NCBI RefSeq assembly: GCF_003583405.1
Contig: NZ_QXEC01000003.1
Coordinates: 124,001 to 188,000 of the forward strand
DNA: 64,000 nucleotides
Source of the DNA: Micromonospora radicis
Lineage (GTDB): Bacteria > Actinomycetota > Actinomycetes > Mycobacteriales > Micromonosporaceae
Direction: 5' to 3'
Shown here: positions 25,054 through 34,269 of the stretch, one piece after another
Layout of the letters: the number at the start of each line of letters is the position of its first letter
How positions within the stretch are numbered: the first letter of the stretch is position 1
The notes under the pieces: model-generated
What the model was told of the DNA's origin: nothing
The model's database searches: none
What the model saw: only the letters and a program-made list of their open reading frames with translations
Position numbers and translations under genes: made by a program

Positions 25054-26163
25054 ATGATCCAGATCCGCGCCGGACACCGGCGCGCCGCAGCCACGGTGAG
25101 CGCCGTGCTGATCCTCACGGCCGCGCCGATCGGCACCCCGTCCGCGTACGCCGACGACCAGGTCCAGACGTTCACCGTCGGCAGGAACTACCTCCTCTAC
25201 AAGTCCACCGGCCGCACACCCGCCATCGTGCACGGTGAACCGGTCGCGCCAGCCGGTGGCGGTGTCGCCCTCATCCGGTCCGAATCGGGCAACACGACCG
25301 CGTTCACGATCGGCCCGAACGGTGGTCTCGTCGTGTCCCGGACCGCGCCGGCCGGCGCCGGCCCCGCCGTCGACTTCGACGGTCCCTCCGGCCTGGCCCC
25401 ACCCGGGGCCCCCATCGCCGCTGCCGGCTCGGACGTCTTCTTCGTCGGCCGCAACGGGGCGGTCATCAACAGGTCGTACCTGAGCGGCGCGCCACCCAGG
25501 CCGCAGCCGGTCACCGTAGCCGGCATCGCCCCACCCGGCGCGGTCGTCGCCGCCATCCCCGCGACCACCACGGGCGTAACGTTCGTCGGCACCGACGGCG
25601 CACTCCGCGTGGTCCACCGAAACAGCGCCGGCGGTTGGACGACGGCCGTGGCCAGCCCGCCGAACTTCGCCACCCCCGGTGGCGGGCTTGCGGTGATCTC
25701 CCCCGCCGCGTTCGTCACCGGGCTCGACGGACGGATCTGGCAGGTGAGGTTGAACGGTGGCCCGGTGCCCGATCCGTGGCTACCGGTCGCCGTCGCCGGT
25801 ACCGGGGCCGCGCCGGCCGGGGCACACCTAGCCGCAGCCCAGTTTCCCGGTGGTACGACCGTCGTGATGTTCGCCGGCCACGACGGTGCCGTCCGAGCCA
25901 CCTCGAACGTCGCCGGGATCTGGCACGAGCCGACCGCGGCCACCGCGCCCGGCGTGGCCGTCCCCGGAAAGCCGATCACCACCACCGTCCACGGCGACCA
26001 CCTGCACGGCGACTGGTGCGGCAACAGCCTGGCCTGGCAGCTCCGCATCCCGAAGCCGACCCCACCGTCGGGCCCCCACCCCGAGCCGTGGAACGCCGTC
26101 ACCTACTCGTTCCAGGCCCCCAACATCCAGCCCGGTGGCCACATCTCCAGCGTGCTCCGCTAG
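25054..26163 (+). CDS. Secreted propeller-like repeat protein
   Basis: A 369-aa exported protein. A Sec signal peptide covers residues 1-30 or so, with a likely cleavage after AYA (ADDQV follows). The mature part has at least five repeats of about 50 residues, each with a core such as VFFVGRNGAV, VTFVGTDGAL, FVTGLDGRIW or VMFAGHDGAV, suggesting a beta-propeller of the lectin/tectonin kind. The C-terminus has HGDHLHGDWCGNSLAW. Ligand unknown. CGAGGGGG precedes ATG 25054; a hairpin terminator follows. Confidence 0.78.
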   Translation: MIQIRAGHRRAAATVSAVLILTAAPIGTPSAYADDQVQTFTVGRNYLLYKSTGRTPAIVHGEPVAPAGGGVALIRSESGNTTAFTIGPNGGLVVSRTAPAGAGPAVDFDGPSGLAPPGAPIAAAGSDVFFVGRNGAVINRSYLSGAPPRPQPVTVAGIAPPGAVVAAIPATTTGVTFVGTDGALRVVHRNSAGGWTTAVASPPNFATPGGGLAVISPAAFVTGLDGRIWQVRLNGGPVPDPWLPVAVAGTGAAPAGAHLAAAQFPGGTTVVMFAGHDGAVRATSNVAGIWHEPTAATAPGVAVPGKPITTTVHGDHLHGDWCGNSLAWQLRIPKPTPPSGPHPEPWNAVTYSFQAPNIQPGGHISSVLR

Positions 26164-26175
26164 CGCGGGCTCGAC

Positions 26176-26211
26176 GCTGACCGGGCCAATGGATCCGCCG
26201 GCCCGGTCAGC
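26176..26211 (+). terminator. Hairpin terminator after the secreted protein
   Basis: Perfect 12-bp arms 26176-26187 and 26200-26211 around a 12-nt loop, starting 13 nt past the stop codon. No T-tract. Confidence 0.65.
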
Positions 26212-26365
26212 GGCCTGTCGTTCGACTCGGTCGGTGTCGCGCGGGTCCGTGCCGACCGGGTGGTGCTGCGCGGGCCCACCGGGGAGCCCGCTCGGTACGG
26301 GCTCCGTCCGCTGCCGACGCGCCGGTCGATGCTCTGCGGACGGCTCGACCGGCCTTGTCACGTCG

Positions 26366-26394
26366 CACCTGTGATGCTAACTTGACACCTGTCA
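26366..26394 (+). promoter_or_regulatory. Operator/promoter of the ArsR operon
   Basis: TGACA-CC-TGTCA (26383-26394) is a perfect palindrome overlapping a consensus -35 box TTGACA (26382-26387). CACCTGT occurs at 26366-26372 and again at 26386-26392, two helical turns apart. It is placed 28-56 bp upstream of the regulator's start, ideal for autorepression. Confidence 0.6.
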
Positions 26395-26421
26395 GGCTTT
26401 TCTTACACGTGGAGGCGGATG

Positions 26422-26775
26422 ATGACAGTGGCCCAGCCGACCGGCGACGAGCTGGTCGAGATGCTGGCCGCACTCGCCAATCCGCTCCGACTGCGGATCA
26501 TGGCCAAACTCGCCGAGGGCCGCGACTACGTGAGCCACCTGGCACGCGAGATCGGCGTGAGCCGACCCCTGCTCCACATGCACCTGCAACGGTTGGAAGC
26601 CGCCGGCCTGATCACCGGCAGCTTCGAACTCTCCGACGACGGCAAGGCCATGAAGTACTACGAGGTCGCCGAGTTCGACCTGCACCTCACCGCGGCGGCG
26701 CTCGTCGCCGCCGCGCAGACCCTCACCAGCTCCGAACCCACCACGGGTCCGGCACCGAAGGAGCGCTCCCGATGA
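26422..26775 (+). CDS. ArsR-like winged-helix regulator
   Basis: A 117-aa regulator. The wHTH core reads LVEMLAALANPLRLRIMAKLAEG and VSHLAREIGVSRPLLHMHLQRLEAAGLI. There is no metal-binding cysteine pair. I chose ATG 26422 over 26419 because GGAGG ends at 26415, giving 6-nt spacing. It is the first gene of a three-gene overlapping operon and probably represses it through the palindrome upstream. Confidence 0.88.
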   Translation: MTVAQPTGDELVEMLAALANPLRLRIMAKLAEGRDYVSHLAREIGVSRPLLHMHLQRLEAAGLITGSFELSDDGKAMKYYEVAEFDLHLTAAALVAAAQTLTSSEPTTGPAPKERSR

Positions 26776-27038
26776 CACAGACCTGGCCCGATACGGTCCT
26801 CGTACTCGGTCTGCTGATGTTCGCCCTCCTGATCCTCGGCGGCACCGCCGCCACCGTCCTCGAGTTCCGCAAGGACAGGATCGACGCCCAGCGCGACGAA
26901 GAGCTACGGCAGCTCGTGGGCCGCTACGAGAAGCTGGCCGAGAACACGTTGGACGCCCAGCAGCGGATGGCCGCCGACGTCTCCGAACTGCGGACCCGGA
27001 CCGCGTCCATCGAGCAGATCCTCCGGACCGTCGAATGA
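26772..27038 (+). CDS. Small membrane protein with coiled coil
   Basis: An 88-aa protein: one N-terminal transmembrane helix (VLVLGLLMFALLILGGTAATVL), then a charged helix likely to form a coiled coil in the cytosol (about 35-88). Function unknown; similar small proteins accompany this type of ArsR-like regulator. It overlaps both neighbours by ATGA junctions. Confidence 0.8.
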   Translation: MTQTWPDTVLVLGLLMFALLILGGTAATVLEFRKDRIDAQRDEELRQLVGRYEKLAENTLDAQQRMAADVSELRTRTASIEQILRTVE

Positions 27039-28027
27039 GCGGCCCGGCGGCGGCAACCATGAGAGCGATCACTCAGGACCGGTACGGCACTCCCGACACC
27101 CTGACCCTCCGCGACGTCGAGCGGCCCCGGCTCCGGGACGACCACGTCCTGGTACGGGTCCGGGCCGCCGGCATCCACCGGGGCGACCGGATCCTCCTCG
27201 CCGGACGGCCGTACGCGGTCCGGATCGTCGGACCCCGCGCCCCACGGCACCGGATCGCGGGAACGGAGGGCGCCGGTGAGGTGCACTCCGTCGGCAGCGC
27301 GGTCACCGAGTTCGCACCGGGTGACGAGGTCCTCGGCTGGGGCACGAGCATGTTCGCCGAGTTCGCCTCGGTCCCGGCGAAGAACCTGGTACCGAAGCCG
27401 GCCGCGCTCACCTTCGAGCAGGCAGCCGCCCTACCGATCTCCGGCATGACCGCCATCCAGGCACTGGACGGGCGGACCCGACCCCGACCCGGGCAACAGG
27501 TCCTCGTCATCGGCGCCGCCGGTGGAGTCGGCACCTTCGCCGTCCAGATCGCCAAGGCGTACGGCGCGGAGGTGACCGGTGTGGGCAGCACGACCAAGGC
27601 CGACCTGATCCGGTCGCTCGGCGCCGACCACGTCGTCGACTACACCCGCGAGGACTACACCCGCAGCCCACGCCGCTACGACATCATCGTCGACCTGATC
27701 GGCGACCGCCCGGTAGGCCTGCTCCGCCAACTCCTCACCCCGACCGGAACACTCGTCATGGCCGGAGTGGAGAAGGGCGGCCCGGTGCTGGGCGGCTTCG
27801 AGCGCAACCTCGCGGCGCTGCTGTACGCCCCCCTCGTCCGACAGCGCCGGGTCCGACCACTCTCGTCGGTCGGCCGCAGGCCCGACCTCCTGGCCCTGAC
27901 GGAACTCGCCGACGCGGGACATCTCGTTCCGGCCGTCGACCGCACCTACCCACTCGGCCGCACGGCCGAGGCATTCCGGTACCTCGCCGACGAGCACGCC
28001 CGAGGCAAGGTGGTCGTCACCCCGTGA
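27035..28027 (+). CDS. Zinc-free MDR alcohol dehydrogenase / quinone oxidoreductase
   Basis: A 330-aa NAD(P)H-dependent medium-chain oxidoreductase. The GroES-like domain (LVRVRAAGIHRGDRILLAG) and Rossmann domain (VLVIGAAGGVGTFAVQIAKAYGAEVTGVGS) are clear. The structural zinc cysteine cluster is missing, as in quinone oxidoreductases. Start ATG 27035 overlaps the membrane protein gene; ATG 27059 is an alternative and matches the usual family N-terminus better. Confidence 0.88.
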   Translation: MSGPAAATMRAITQDRYGTPDTLTLRDVERPRLRDDHVLVRVRAAGIHRGDRILLAGRPYAVRIVGPRAPRHRIAGTEGAGEVHSVGSAVTEFAPGDEVLGWGTSMFAEFASVPAKNLVPKPAALTFEQAAALPISGMTAIQALDGRTRPRPGQQVLVIGAAGGVGTFAVQIAKAYGAEVTGVGSTTKADLIRSLGADHVVDYTREDYTRSPRRYDIIVDLIGDRPVGLLRQLLTPTGTLVMAGVEKGGPVLGGFERNLAALLYAPLVRQRRVRPLSSVGRRPDLLALTELADAGHLVPAVDRTYPLGRTAEAFRYLADEHARGKVVVTP

Positions 28028-28278
28028 GCCCGCGCGGTGGCCGGCGGGACCGTCCGCGAACCTGGATCGCTGTTACGGCGGAAAGGGCGGTATGGCACCC
28101 CGCCAGGACCCACCTTTCCGCCGACGCACATCGCGTCGAGGTGCACATCAACAAACCGATCGCCGAGCGCGGCAGCACGCTCACCGCGCTCTGCGACGCG
28201 TTGCAGTGCCACCCGGTGACCTGTTCACCGTGCACGAGCCACCCCACTCGACGACACGCACCTGACGCCGGGCCGGAC

Positions 28279-28854
28279 CTATCCGATCGCGGCCTTCAGA
28301 ACCCAGGAGGTGGGTCGCGGACGGCCGGGGAGGTCCGCACGCCCGGTGGACCAGAGAAGCACCTGGACCGGATCTCCGGCCGGAGCGTGCGGAAAGAGGC
28401 GGGTCAGCACGGCGCGGCAGAGCGATTCGGGTGGCTGCCAGCGGATGCCCAACCCCTCGGTGATGTCGTAGGTGTGCACCAGCGTCTCGTTCACACCCAG
28501 CGCCGCGAAGCCGCTCGGGTCGGTCGGTCCCCAGTGCCAGGCGCGTGCCGAAGAATCGGCGGTGGCCAACGCGCTGCTCAGCAATCTTCCTGCACCAGCA
28601 GCGACTCGCAACAGGTCGCGGGGCGACGCGTCGGCGCGTACCACCAGGTCGAACGGAAGATACGCCGAGTCAGGCCGGGCGGCGAGTTGCCCTGCGTACG
28701 CAAGGAGGTCGTGCGCGACGTGGGCGGCCGTCTGCCAGCAACTCCAGTCGAGCGTGCCGGCTGGGCAGCGCCAGTCCGCGGACTGGTACGGGGTGAGCAC
28801 CCGCAGCATCTCGGCCACGGCTTGGTCGACATCACGGCTGTCCATCGGGGGCAT
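28279..28854 (-). CDS. MDMPI/DinB-fold protein
   Basis: About 191 aa; a second protein of the mycothiol-dependent maleylpyruvate isomerase superfamily. The first helix bears AAHVAHDLLAYAGQ and the third metal ligand region NETLVHTYDITEGLG. Reaction unknown. The start is uncertain (28941, 28854 or 28845); none has a good ribosome site. The roughly 250 bp between it and the oxidoreductase (28028-28278) holds no convincing gene. Confidence 0.72.
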   Translation of the reverse strand: MPPMDSRDVDQAVAEMLRVLTPYQSADWRCPAGTLDWSCWQTAAHVAHDLLAYAGQLAARPDSAYLPFDLVVRADASPRDLLRVAAGAGRLLSSALATADSSARAWHWGPTDPSGFAALGVNETLVHTYDITEGLGIRWQPPESLCRAVLTRLFPHAPAGDPVQVLLWSTGRADLPGRPRPTSWVLKAAIG

Positions 28855-28956
28855 GCCGAGGAGCCTGGCACCTCGTTCGTCGCCTCGGGAGAGATCCGGG
28901 CATCGGTTGGCATGACCCGACAGGTCGATCGATCGAGGCATCCGCTTGCTCGGATC

Positions 28957-29418
28957 TCAGGTGTCGTAGCAGCCGTCCCACGGTGGGTCGAATCCCAGGG
29001 TGTCGGGGAGGAGTTCGGCGTGGTCCCGTCCGTCGTACCGCTCGGAGAGGTCCACGAGGCCGAAGACGTGGCCATCGACGTGGGTGTGGAACAGCTTGAT
29101 CGCGATGTCGCCGAAGGTGCGCCCCGGCAGTGCGGCGAGCCAGTTCGACAGGCGGTCCTCGGCACTCTTGATCGCCATCTTCTCGTGCTCACTCGTGCCC
29201 GCGAACCAGACCTGGGATCCGGTGTGGCCGCCGTCGGCGTCGAACCGGTGCAGTACCGCGTACCACCGCTTGTGGCGGGGCCAGTCGGGCAGGTTGCCCG
29301 TCCCGTCCTCGAGGGTCGCGGTGACCGAGCCGAAGAACTGGCCGCCGTCGTAGCTGCCGATCGTGTCGGTGCGGTAGCCGGGTTCGCGCACGATCGGTAC
29401 ACGGTCGGGAATCGCCAT
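28957..29418 (-). CDS. Conserved hypothetical protein
   Basis: A 153-aa protein beginning MAIPDRVPIVREPGYRTD. Conserved-looking blocks are GQFFGSVTATLEDG, WYAVLHRFDADG and FGDIAIKLFHTHVDGHVFGLVD. I do not recognise a functional domain. It has no signal peptide or membrane helix. The start codon lacks a strong ribosome site. Confidence 0.65.
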   Translation of the reverse strand: MAIPDRVPIVREPGYRTDTIGSYDGGQFFGSVTATLEDGTGNLPDWPRHKRWYAVLHRFDADGGHTGSQVWFAGTSEHEKMAIKSAEDRLSNWLAALPGRTFGDIAIKLFHTHVDGHVFGLVDLSERYDGRDHAELLPDTLGFDPPWDGCYDT

Positions 29419-29765
29419 GACCGGCAACCTAAGGCCCGGGTACGACATCGTGCGCCGTCCCACAGTGCCCTGCCGTGGGCACCGAGGGCCTCGCGGACGG
29501 CTCCGTCGGCGAGCAGCAGAGCCGTCACCTTCCGCGGCCCACGCCGCGGGCAGGTGCTGCTCGGACGTCGGCGGCTGCCGACCTCGGTCGGCGCCCCGGC
29601 GTCTCGTCGAGCTGCTGCCGGTGCCGAGGGACCGCTTCGCGTTGCGGTGCGGCACCGGCGGCAACTCGACCACCCGTCGGACGATCTCCCGGGCGGGGAC
29701 GGGCCCGACGAGCTTCGTCGAGCGGGCGGCGTGGTCGGTCTGGTGTGGACCTGCGATCCCCGTGG
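29419..29765. other. Gap with degraded coding-like sequence
   Basis: About 350 bp without an intact gene. On the minus strand, two different frames show protein-like runs (AREIVRRVVELPPVPHRNAK in one, VTALLLADGAVREALGAHG in another), which suggests a frameshifted, decaying gene. No family is recognised. Confidence 0.3.
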
Positions 29766-30917
29766 TCAGCCGACGGCGCGGGAGAACGCCCGTACGTCGG
29801 TGGTGTAGAGGTCCGGCTCCTCCAGCGCGGCGAAGTGGCCGCCGCGGTCGAACTCGTTCCAGTGGACGATGGTCGGCAGATCCCGGTCGGCGAGTCGGCG
29901 TAGCGGCAGGAAGATGTCCTGCGGGTAGACGGCCACGCCGATCGGGACCGTCACCGGGTCCGGTGCGACGCCGGTGGTGATGTCGCGCAGCCCGGCGGCG
30001 TCCTCGTAGTACAGGGCGGCGGAGGTGCCGGCCGTGGCGGTGAGCCAGTAGATCGAGACCAGGGTCAGCAGTTTGTCCCGCGACACGGCATCCTCTGGCA
30101 CCTTGGCCGAATCGGTCCACTCCTTGAACTTCTCCACGATCCAGGCGAGCTGCCCGACCGGGGAGTCGGTGAGCCCGTAGGCGAGCGTCTGGGGCCGGGT
30201 CGCCTGCAGCTTCATGTAGCCGGAGAGCTCCGCGTCGAAGCGCGCCATCCGACCGAGCCGTTCCTGGTCGGACTCGCTCAGCTCGGTCAGCTCTGCCGGA
30301 TCGCCGGAGGGGAACGTCATGAGCATGTTGACGTGGACGCCCGCGACGTGCTCGGGATCGACCCGGCCGAGTTCCATGGAGATGACCGCACCGGCGTCGC
30401 CGCCCTGGGCCAGGTAGCGGTCGTAGCCCAGCCGGCGCATCAGCTCCGCCCAGGCGCGGGCGATCCGGGACGGTTTCCAGCCGGGGGCGGCGGGCCCGGA
30501 GAACCCGAAGCCGGGCAGGCTGGGGATGACGAGGTGGAACGCGTCGGCGGGATCGCCACCGTGCGAGCGGGGATCGGTCAGCGGGCCGATGACGTCCAGG
30601 AACTCGGCGACCGAACCGGGCCAACCATGCGAGATGATCATGGGTCGGGCGTCCGGCTCCGGCGACCGGACGTGCAGGAAGTGCACGGTCGCACCGTCGA
30701 TCTCGGTGACGTACTGGGGGTACTGGTTGAGCTGTGCCTCGGCGGCGCGCCAGTCGTACGTCGTGCGCCAGTACTCGGCCAGCTCACGCAGGTAGCTCAC
30801 CGGTACGCCGCGGTCCCACCCGTCGTCGGCGAGCGGAGCCGGCCAGCGGGTCTCGGCCAGCCGGCGGGCCAGATCGTCGAGGTCGGCCTGTGGGATGTCG
30901 ATTCGGTACGGTCGCAT
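29766..30917 (-). CDS. Epoxide hydrolase, EHN-type alpha/beta hydrolase (copy 1)
   Basis: A 383-aa enzyme opening an epoxide to a vicinal diol. The N-terminal EHN domain (residues 1-100: [17 protein letters not shown]..., W..LAEYW) precedes the hydrolase fold: oxyanion motif HGWPGS (98-102), nucleophile Asp174 in QGGDAG, and the charge-relay histidine in [12 protein letters not shown] near residue 360. It is the closest type to the epoxide hydrolases of enediyne clusters and to microsomal EH. Last gene of a minus-strand run with the fused FAD monooxygenase upstream. About 68% similar by eye to the second copy at 36018-37232. Confidence 0.92.
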   Translation of the reverse strand: MRPYRIDIPQADLDDLARRLAETRWPAPLADDGWDRGVPVSYLRELAEYWRTTYDWRAAEAQLNQYPQYVTEIDGATVHFLHVRSPEPDARPMIISHGWPGSVAEFLDVIGPLTDPRSHGGDPADAFHLVIPSLPGFGFSGPAAPGWKPSRIARAWAELMRRLGYDRYLAQGGDAGAVISMELGRVDPEHVAGVHVNMLMTFPSGDPAELTELSESDQERLGRMARFDAELSGYMKLQATRPQTLAYGLTDSPVGQLAWIVEKFKEWTDSAKVPEDAVSRDKLLTLVSIYWLTATAGTSAALYYEDAAGLRDITTGVAPDPVTVPIGVAVYPQDIFLPLRRLADRDLPTIVHWNEFDRGGHFAALEEPDLYTTDVRAFSRAVG

Positions 30918-31149
30918 GGGCAGGCCCTTTCCGGGTTGGCGGGTAGGACTCGGGTGGTTGGGCGGGCATACCGAGCAGAGCGTCGGCCTGTCGGATGCCG
31001 ACCCTCGGTGGTTGTTCGTTGGTGCGCTGGCCGCGGCGGCGATGGTCCGGGCGGTGCCCGGCTACCCGGACCCCTGGTGCCGATCGCGTCGTGTCGTGGT
31101 GCGTGCGGCGTCGGCGGCCCGGCTACGCTGCCGGACCGCCGACGCCGGG

Positions 31150-34101
31150 TCAGGCGCCGTCGCGGCCCGACGCCCTGCGCCGGGACCGGGCCGCAGCCTG
31201 CGTCGGCGCGGTGTCGACCGTCGCGGCCGACGGCGGTTCGGTGTCGACCGTCGCGGCCGACGGCGGTTCCGTGCCGCCCGGGGCCGAGGTCGGCGGTTGC
31301 TCCGTGGTGACCGACGTCGGGATCGGTTGCGTGCCGTTCGACGTCGGGATCGGGCATTGCGCCGGGTCGACCGACGGGGCGGCCGGGGTCTTGGGCGCGA
31401 CCGGTGCCGGCGGCCGGGTCGCGTGGCGGTCCCGGGACAGCCGCAGCACCCGACGCACCATGCTCGGGCGCATGAGCGAGCTGGGCGGTTCCACCAGCCC
31501 GGCGACCCGCATGAACGCCGAGGTCACGGCCGCGTCCTTGGTCGCGGCGTACTGCACCCGGCTGAGATAGGCGTTGCCCAGCCGTACCATCGCCGGCCGG
31601 TCACCGGGCACGTCGGGGAAGTCCAGGTCACCGCTGGTGGAGATCTGCCAGGGGGTGTCCACCACCCGCGAGATGTCCCGCAGGAACACCTTGGAGTCGG
31701 GCGGAGTGCCGCGCAGCAGCAGGCGGCGCAGCGCCATCACCTCGATCGCCGCGACCGACATGCCCTGGCCATAGACCGGGTTGAAGCTGCAGACCGCGTC
31801 GCCGAGGACCAGCAGCCGTTCCGGGAACCGGGTCAGTCGTTCGTAGTGGCGACGCACGCTGGCGGGGAAGGTGAAGGCCACCGGGTCGGTGAGCGGCTCG
31901 GCGTCCCGGATGCCGTCGTAGACGTCCGGCACCGGCAGCGAACGGACGAACTCCAGGAAGCCGTCCGGGTCGGTCGGCGGCTGGTCCCCCAGGATGCCGG
32001 TCAGCGACACGATGCACTCGTCCGGACCGACCTGGCCGAAGAACGCTCCGCGAGGGTGGGCGGGTGAGGCGACCGGGTTGATCGACTGCACGCCGTCGAA
32101 CATCTCCGGCCGGCTGCGGTACATCCGCGTGGTGTACGTCAGGCCGATCTTCATCTTCTCCTCGACCGGCCGGTCGTAGCCGAGCTGTTGCAGCCAGACG
32201 GGCGTACGGGAGCCACGTCCGGTCACGTCGACCACGAGGTCCGCGTCGAGGGCGCTCTCCTGACCTGTCGCCACGTCCCGTAGCGACACCCCGGTCACCC
32301 TGCTGTTGTCGGGTGAGGCGCGCAGCCCGGTCAGTTCGGTGAGCTGCCGGTAGGTGACGTTCGGCAGCGCCGCGACCCGGCTACGCAGGTACTCCTCCAG
32401 CACCGGGCGGGGCGCGGTGATCGACAGTAGGCCGGTACGGGCCGGTTGGAGTCGACGACCGTCGAAGAACCAGCGCATCTCCCCCATGTCTCCCACCGGG
32501 TACCCCCGGGCCTGGAGGTCGCCGCGTAGGCCGGGGAAGAGTTCGGCGAGGATGAGGTAGCCGCGACCGTGCAGGCCGTGGGCGTGCCCGGTGTGCGGGG
32601 CGCCGCGGCGCGGCTGGTCGACGCCGAGCACCTCGTCGCGGTCGACCACGACGACCTCGCGGTAGTGGTCGGCCAGCACCCGGGCGGCGAGGGTGCCGGC
32701 CAGGCTGCCGCCGAGCACGACCGCACGCTGACCGACCACCGGACCGGAGGCGGTCGCCGGTACCGAGTCGGCGTCGGCCTTGCGGGCGGTGCGCAGCGCG
32801 CCGAGGATGATGCCGGGCTTCATCAGGGCGGTCGGCGGGTCGACCAGTCCGGCCACCCGGAAGAACGCCTCGGTGAAGCGGCCGTCGCGTTGGGCGGCGG
32901 TGTGCAGCCGCCCCATGAAGGCACCGCCGAGGCGGTCCTTGAAGGTGCGCGGCCCCTCGACGCCGGGGAAGGCCAGGTCGGCGCCGACGGAGGTCTCCCA
33001 GGGGCCGTCGATGATGGGGCGGATCGCCTTGAAGTACTCGACCGGTCGGGGTGGGCCGGCGTCGAGGTGCTCGCCGAGGGCGGCGGCCTCCATGGCGGCC
33101 ACCGTCATGCCCTGGCCGTAGACGGGGTTGAACGCGCACACCCCGTCGCCGATGACCATGAGTCCCTGGGGGAACCGGGTCAGTTTGTCGTAGCGGCGGC
33201 GGATGCTGGCCGGGATCTTGAACCCGTTGATCTCGCCAAGTGGTTCGGCGATGCGGACCGCCTGGTAGATCTCGGGCGCGTCAAGCGTCCGGGCGTACTC
33301 GAGGAAACCCTCCGGATCCCGGGGCGGGTGGTCGCCGAGTATCCCGGTCAGCGAGAGTAGCGCGATGTTGTCCGGGAACCGGCCGAAGAACGCCCCCCGG
33401 GGGTTGGCCGGCGAGGCGACCGAGTTGATCGCCAGGTCGGTGCCGAACGGGTCGCTGTTGAGCCGGAAGTAGCGCGACACGTAGGCCAGGTCGATCTTGA
33501 CCCGCTCTTCCGCCGGCCGCTCGTAACCCAGTTCGGCCAACCAGACCGGGGTGCGGCTGCCCCGGCCGGTGGCGTCGACGACCAGGTCGGCGGTGAGCGA
33601 CTCCGGGTTCGGCTGCCCCTGCTCACCGCTGATCTGCACGCCGGTCACCCGGCTGCGATCCGAGGTGACGGTGAGGCCCTGTACGGCCGTGCCCTGGCGC
33701 AACCGCACGTTGGGCAGGGCCAGGACGCGGGCCCGCACGTGCGCCTCCAGCGTCGGCCGGTTCGCGTTGACGCTGAACAGCCCGGAGTGCGCCTGTTGGA
33801 GCGGCCGACCGTTGAAGTACCACCGCAGGTCGCCGGAGAGGTCGCAGGTCTGCACTCCGTGCGCGGTCAGCTCGGCCTGGAGGCCGGGCAGGAGAGTCTC
33901 GATCACCTCGTGTCCGCGCGCCAGCAGCGCGTGGGCGTGATGGGCCTGGGGAACGCCGCGCCGCGCTTCGGTGACGTCGACGATCGTGTCGCGTTCGACC
34001 AGGACGACCTCGTCGTACCGGTCCGCCAGCACCCGGGCCGCGAGCAGCCCGGCCATTCCACCACCGAGCACGACGGCTCGCGTGCCTGGGTGTTCACGCA
34101 T
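31150..34101 (-). CDS. Tandem-fused FAD-dependent monooxygenase (two complete modules)
   Basis: A 983-aa protein built from two homologous flavin monooxygenase modules (about 1-440 and 455-885) plus a Pro/Ser/Thr-rich tail. Each module has its own Rossmann motif (VVLGGGMAGLLAARVL; VVLGGSLAGTLAARVL), the RRGVPQ/RRGAPH-HAH segment, the DG region (VVDATGRGSRTP; VVDVTGRGSRTP) and the GD motif (IGDGVCAFNPVYGQGM; LGDAVCSFNPVYGQGM). All FAD contacts look intact in both. The type recalls epoxidases/hydroxylases of polyketide pathways such as LasC/MonCI. Two epoxide hydrolases flank it. The tail contains a tandem TEPPSAATVD repeat. The reading frame is continuous, with no stop at the junction. Confidence 0.9.
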   Translation of the reverse strand: MREHPGTRAVVLGGGMAGLLAARVLADRYDEVVLVERDTIVDVTEARRGVPQAHHAHALLARGHEVIETLLPGLQAELTAHGVQTCDLSGDLRWYFNGRPLQQAHSGLFSVNANRPTLEAHVRARVLALPNVRLRQGTAVQGLTVTSDRSRVTGVQISGEQGQPNPESLTADLVVDATGRGSRTPVWLAELGYERPAEERVKIDLAYVSRYFRLNSDPFGTDLAINSVASPANPRGAFFGRFPDNIALLSLTGILGDHPPRDPEGFLEYARTLDAPEIYQAVRIAEPLGEINGFKIPASIRRRYDKLTRFPQGLMVIGDGVCAFNPVYGQGMTVAAMEAAALGEHLDAGPPRPVEYFKAIRPIIDGPWETSVGADLAFPGVEGPRTFKDRLGGAFMGRLHTAAQRDGRFTEAFFRVAGLVDPPTALMKPGIILGALRTARKADADSVPATASGPVVGQRAVVLGGSLAGTLAARVLADHYREVVVVDRDEVLGVDQPRRGAPHTGHAHGLHGRGYLILAELFPGLRGDLQARGYPVGDMGEMRWFFDGRRLQPARTGLLSITAPRPVLEEYLRSRVAALPNVTYRQLTELTGLRASPDNSRVTGVSLRDVATGQESALDADLVVDVTGRGSRTPVWLQQLGYDRPVEEKMKIGLTYTTRMYRSRPEMFDGVQSINPVASPAHPRGAFFGQVGPDECIVSLTGILGDQPPTDPDGFLEFVRSLPVPDVYDGIRDAEPLTDPVAFTFPASVRRHYERLTRFPERLLVLGDAVCSFNPVYGQGMSVAAIEVMALRRLLLRGTPPDSKVFLRDISRVVDTPWQISTSGDLDFPDVPGDRPAMVRLGNAYLSRVQYAATKDAAVTSAFMRVAGLVEPPSSLMRPSMVRRVLRLSRDRHATRPPAPVAPKTPAAPSVDPAQCPIPTSNGTQPIPTSVTTEQPPTSAPGGTEPPSAATVDTEPPSAATVDTAPTQAAARSRRRASGRDGA
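31211..31270 (-). repeat. Tandem 30-bp repeat in the monooxygenase tail
   Basis: Units 31211-31240 and 31241-31270 are 29/30 identical and encode TEPPSAATVD twice in the disordered tail of the fused monooxygenase. Likely a slippage product. Confidence 0.85.
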
Positions 34102-34269
34102 CCGGGATTACCTCCACTGTGCAGCGGGAAACGGCTGCCCGGTCGGGCAGCGTGACATTGGCAAAGAGGGAGGAACCCGCTCAGGTCCACGGGTTCGGAG
34201 TATGTCTCCTATAGTCGGCAATGCTGCCGGGGGCCGCACCTTCCGTCGTGCGCACTGCGCCGCCGCCGG

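Noticed and set aside
31150..34101. Possibility that the doubled monooxygenase is two genes
   Set aside because: No stop codon, no ribosome site and no in-frame start with a Shine-Dalgarno sequence at the junction near residue 450; a fusion is the simpler reading, pending resequencing.
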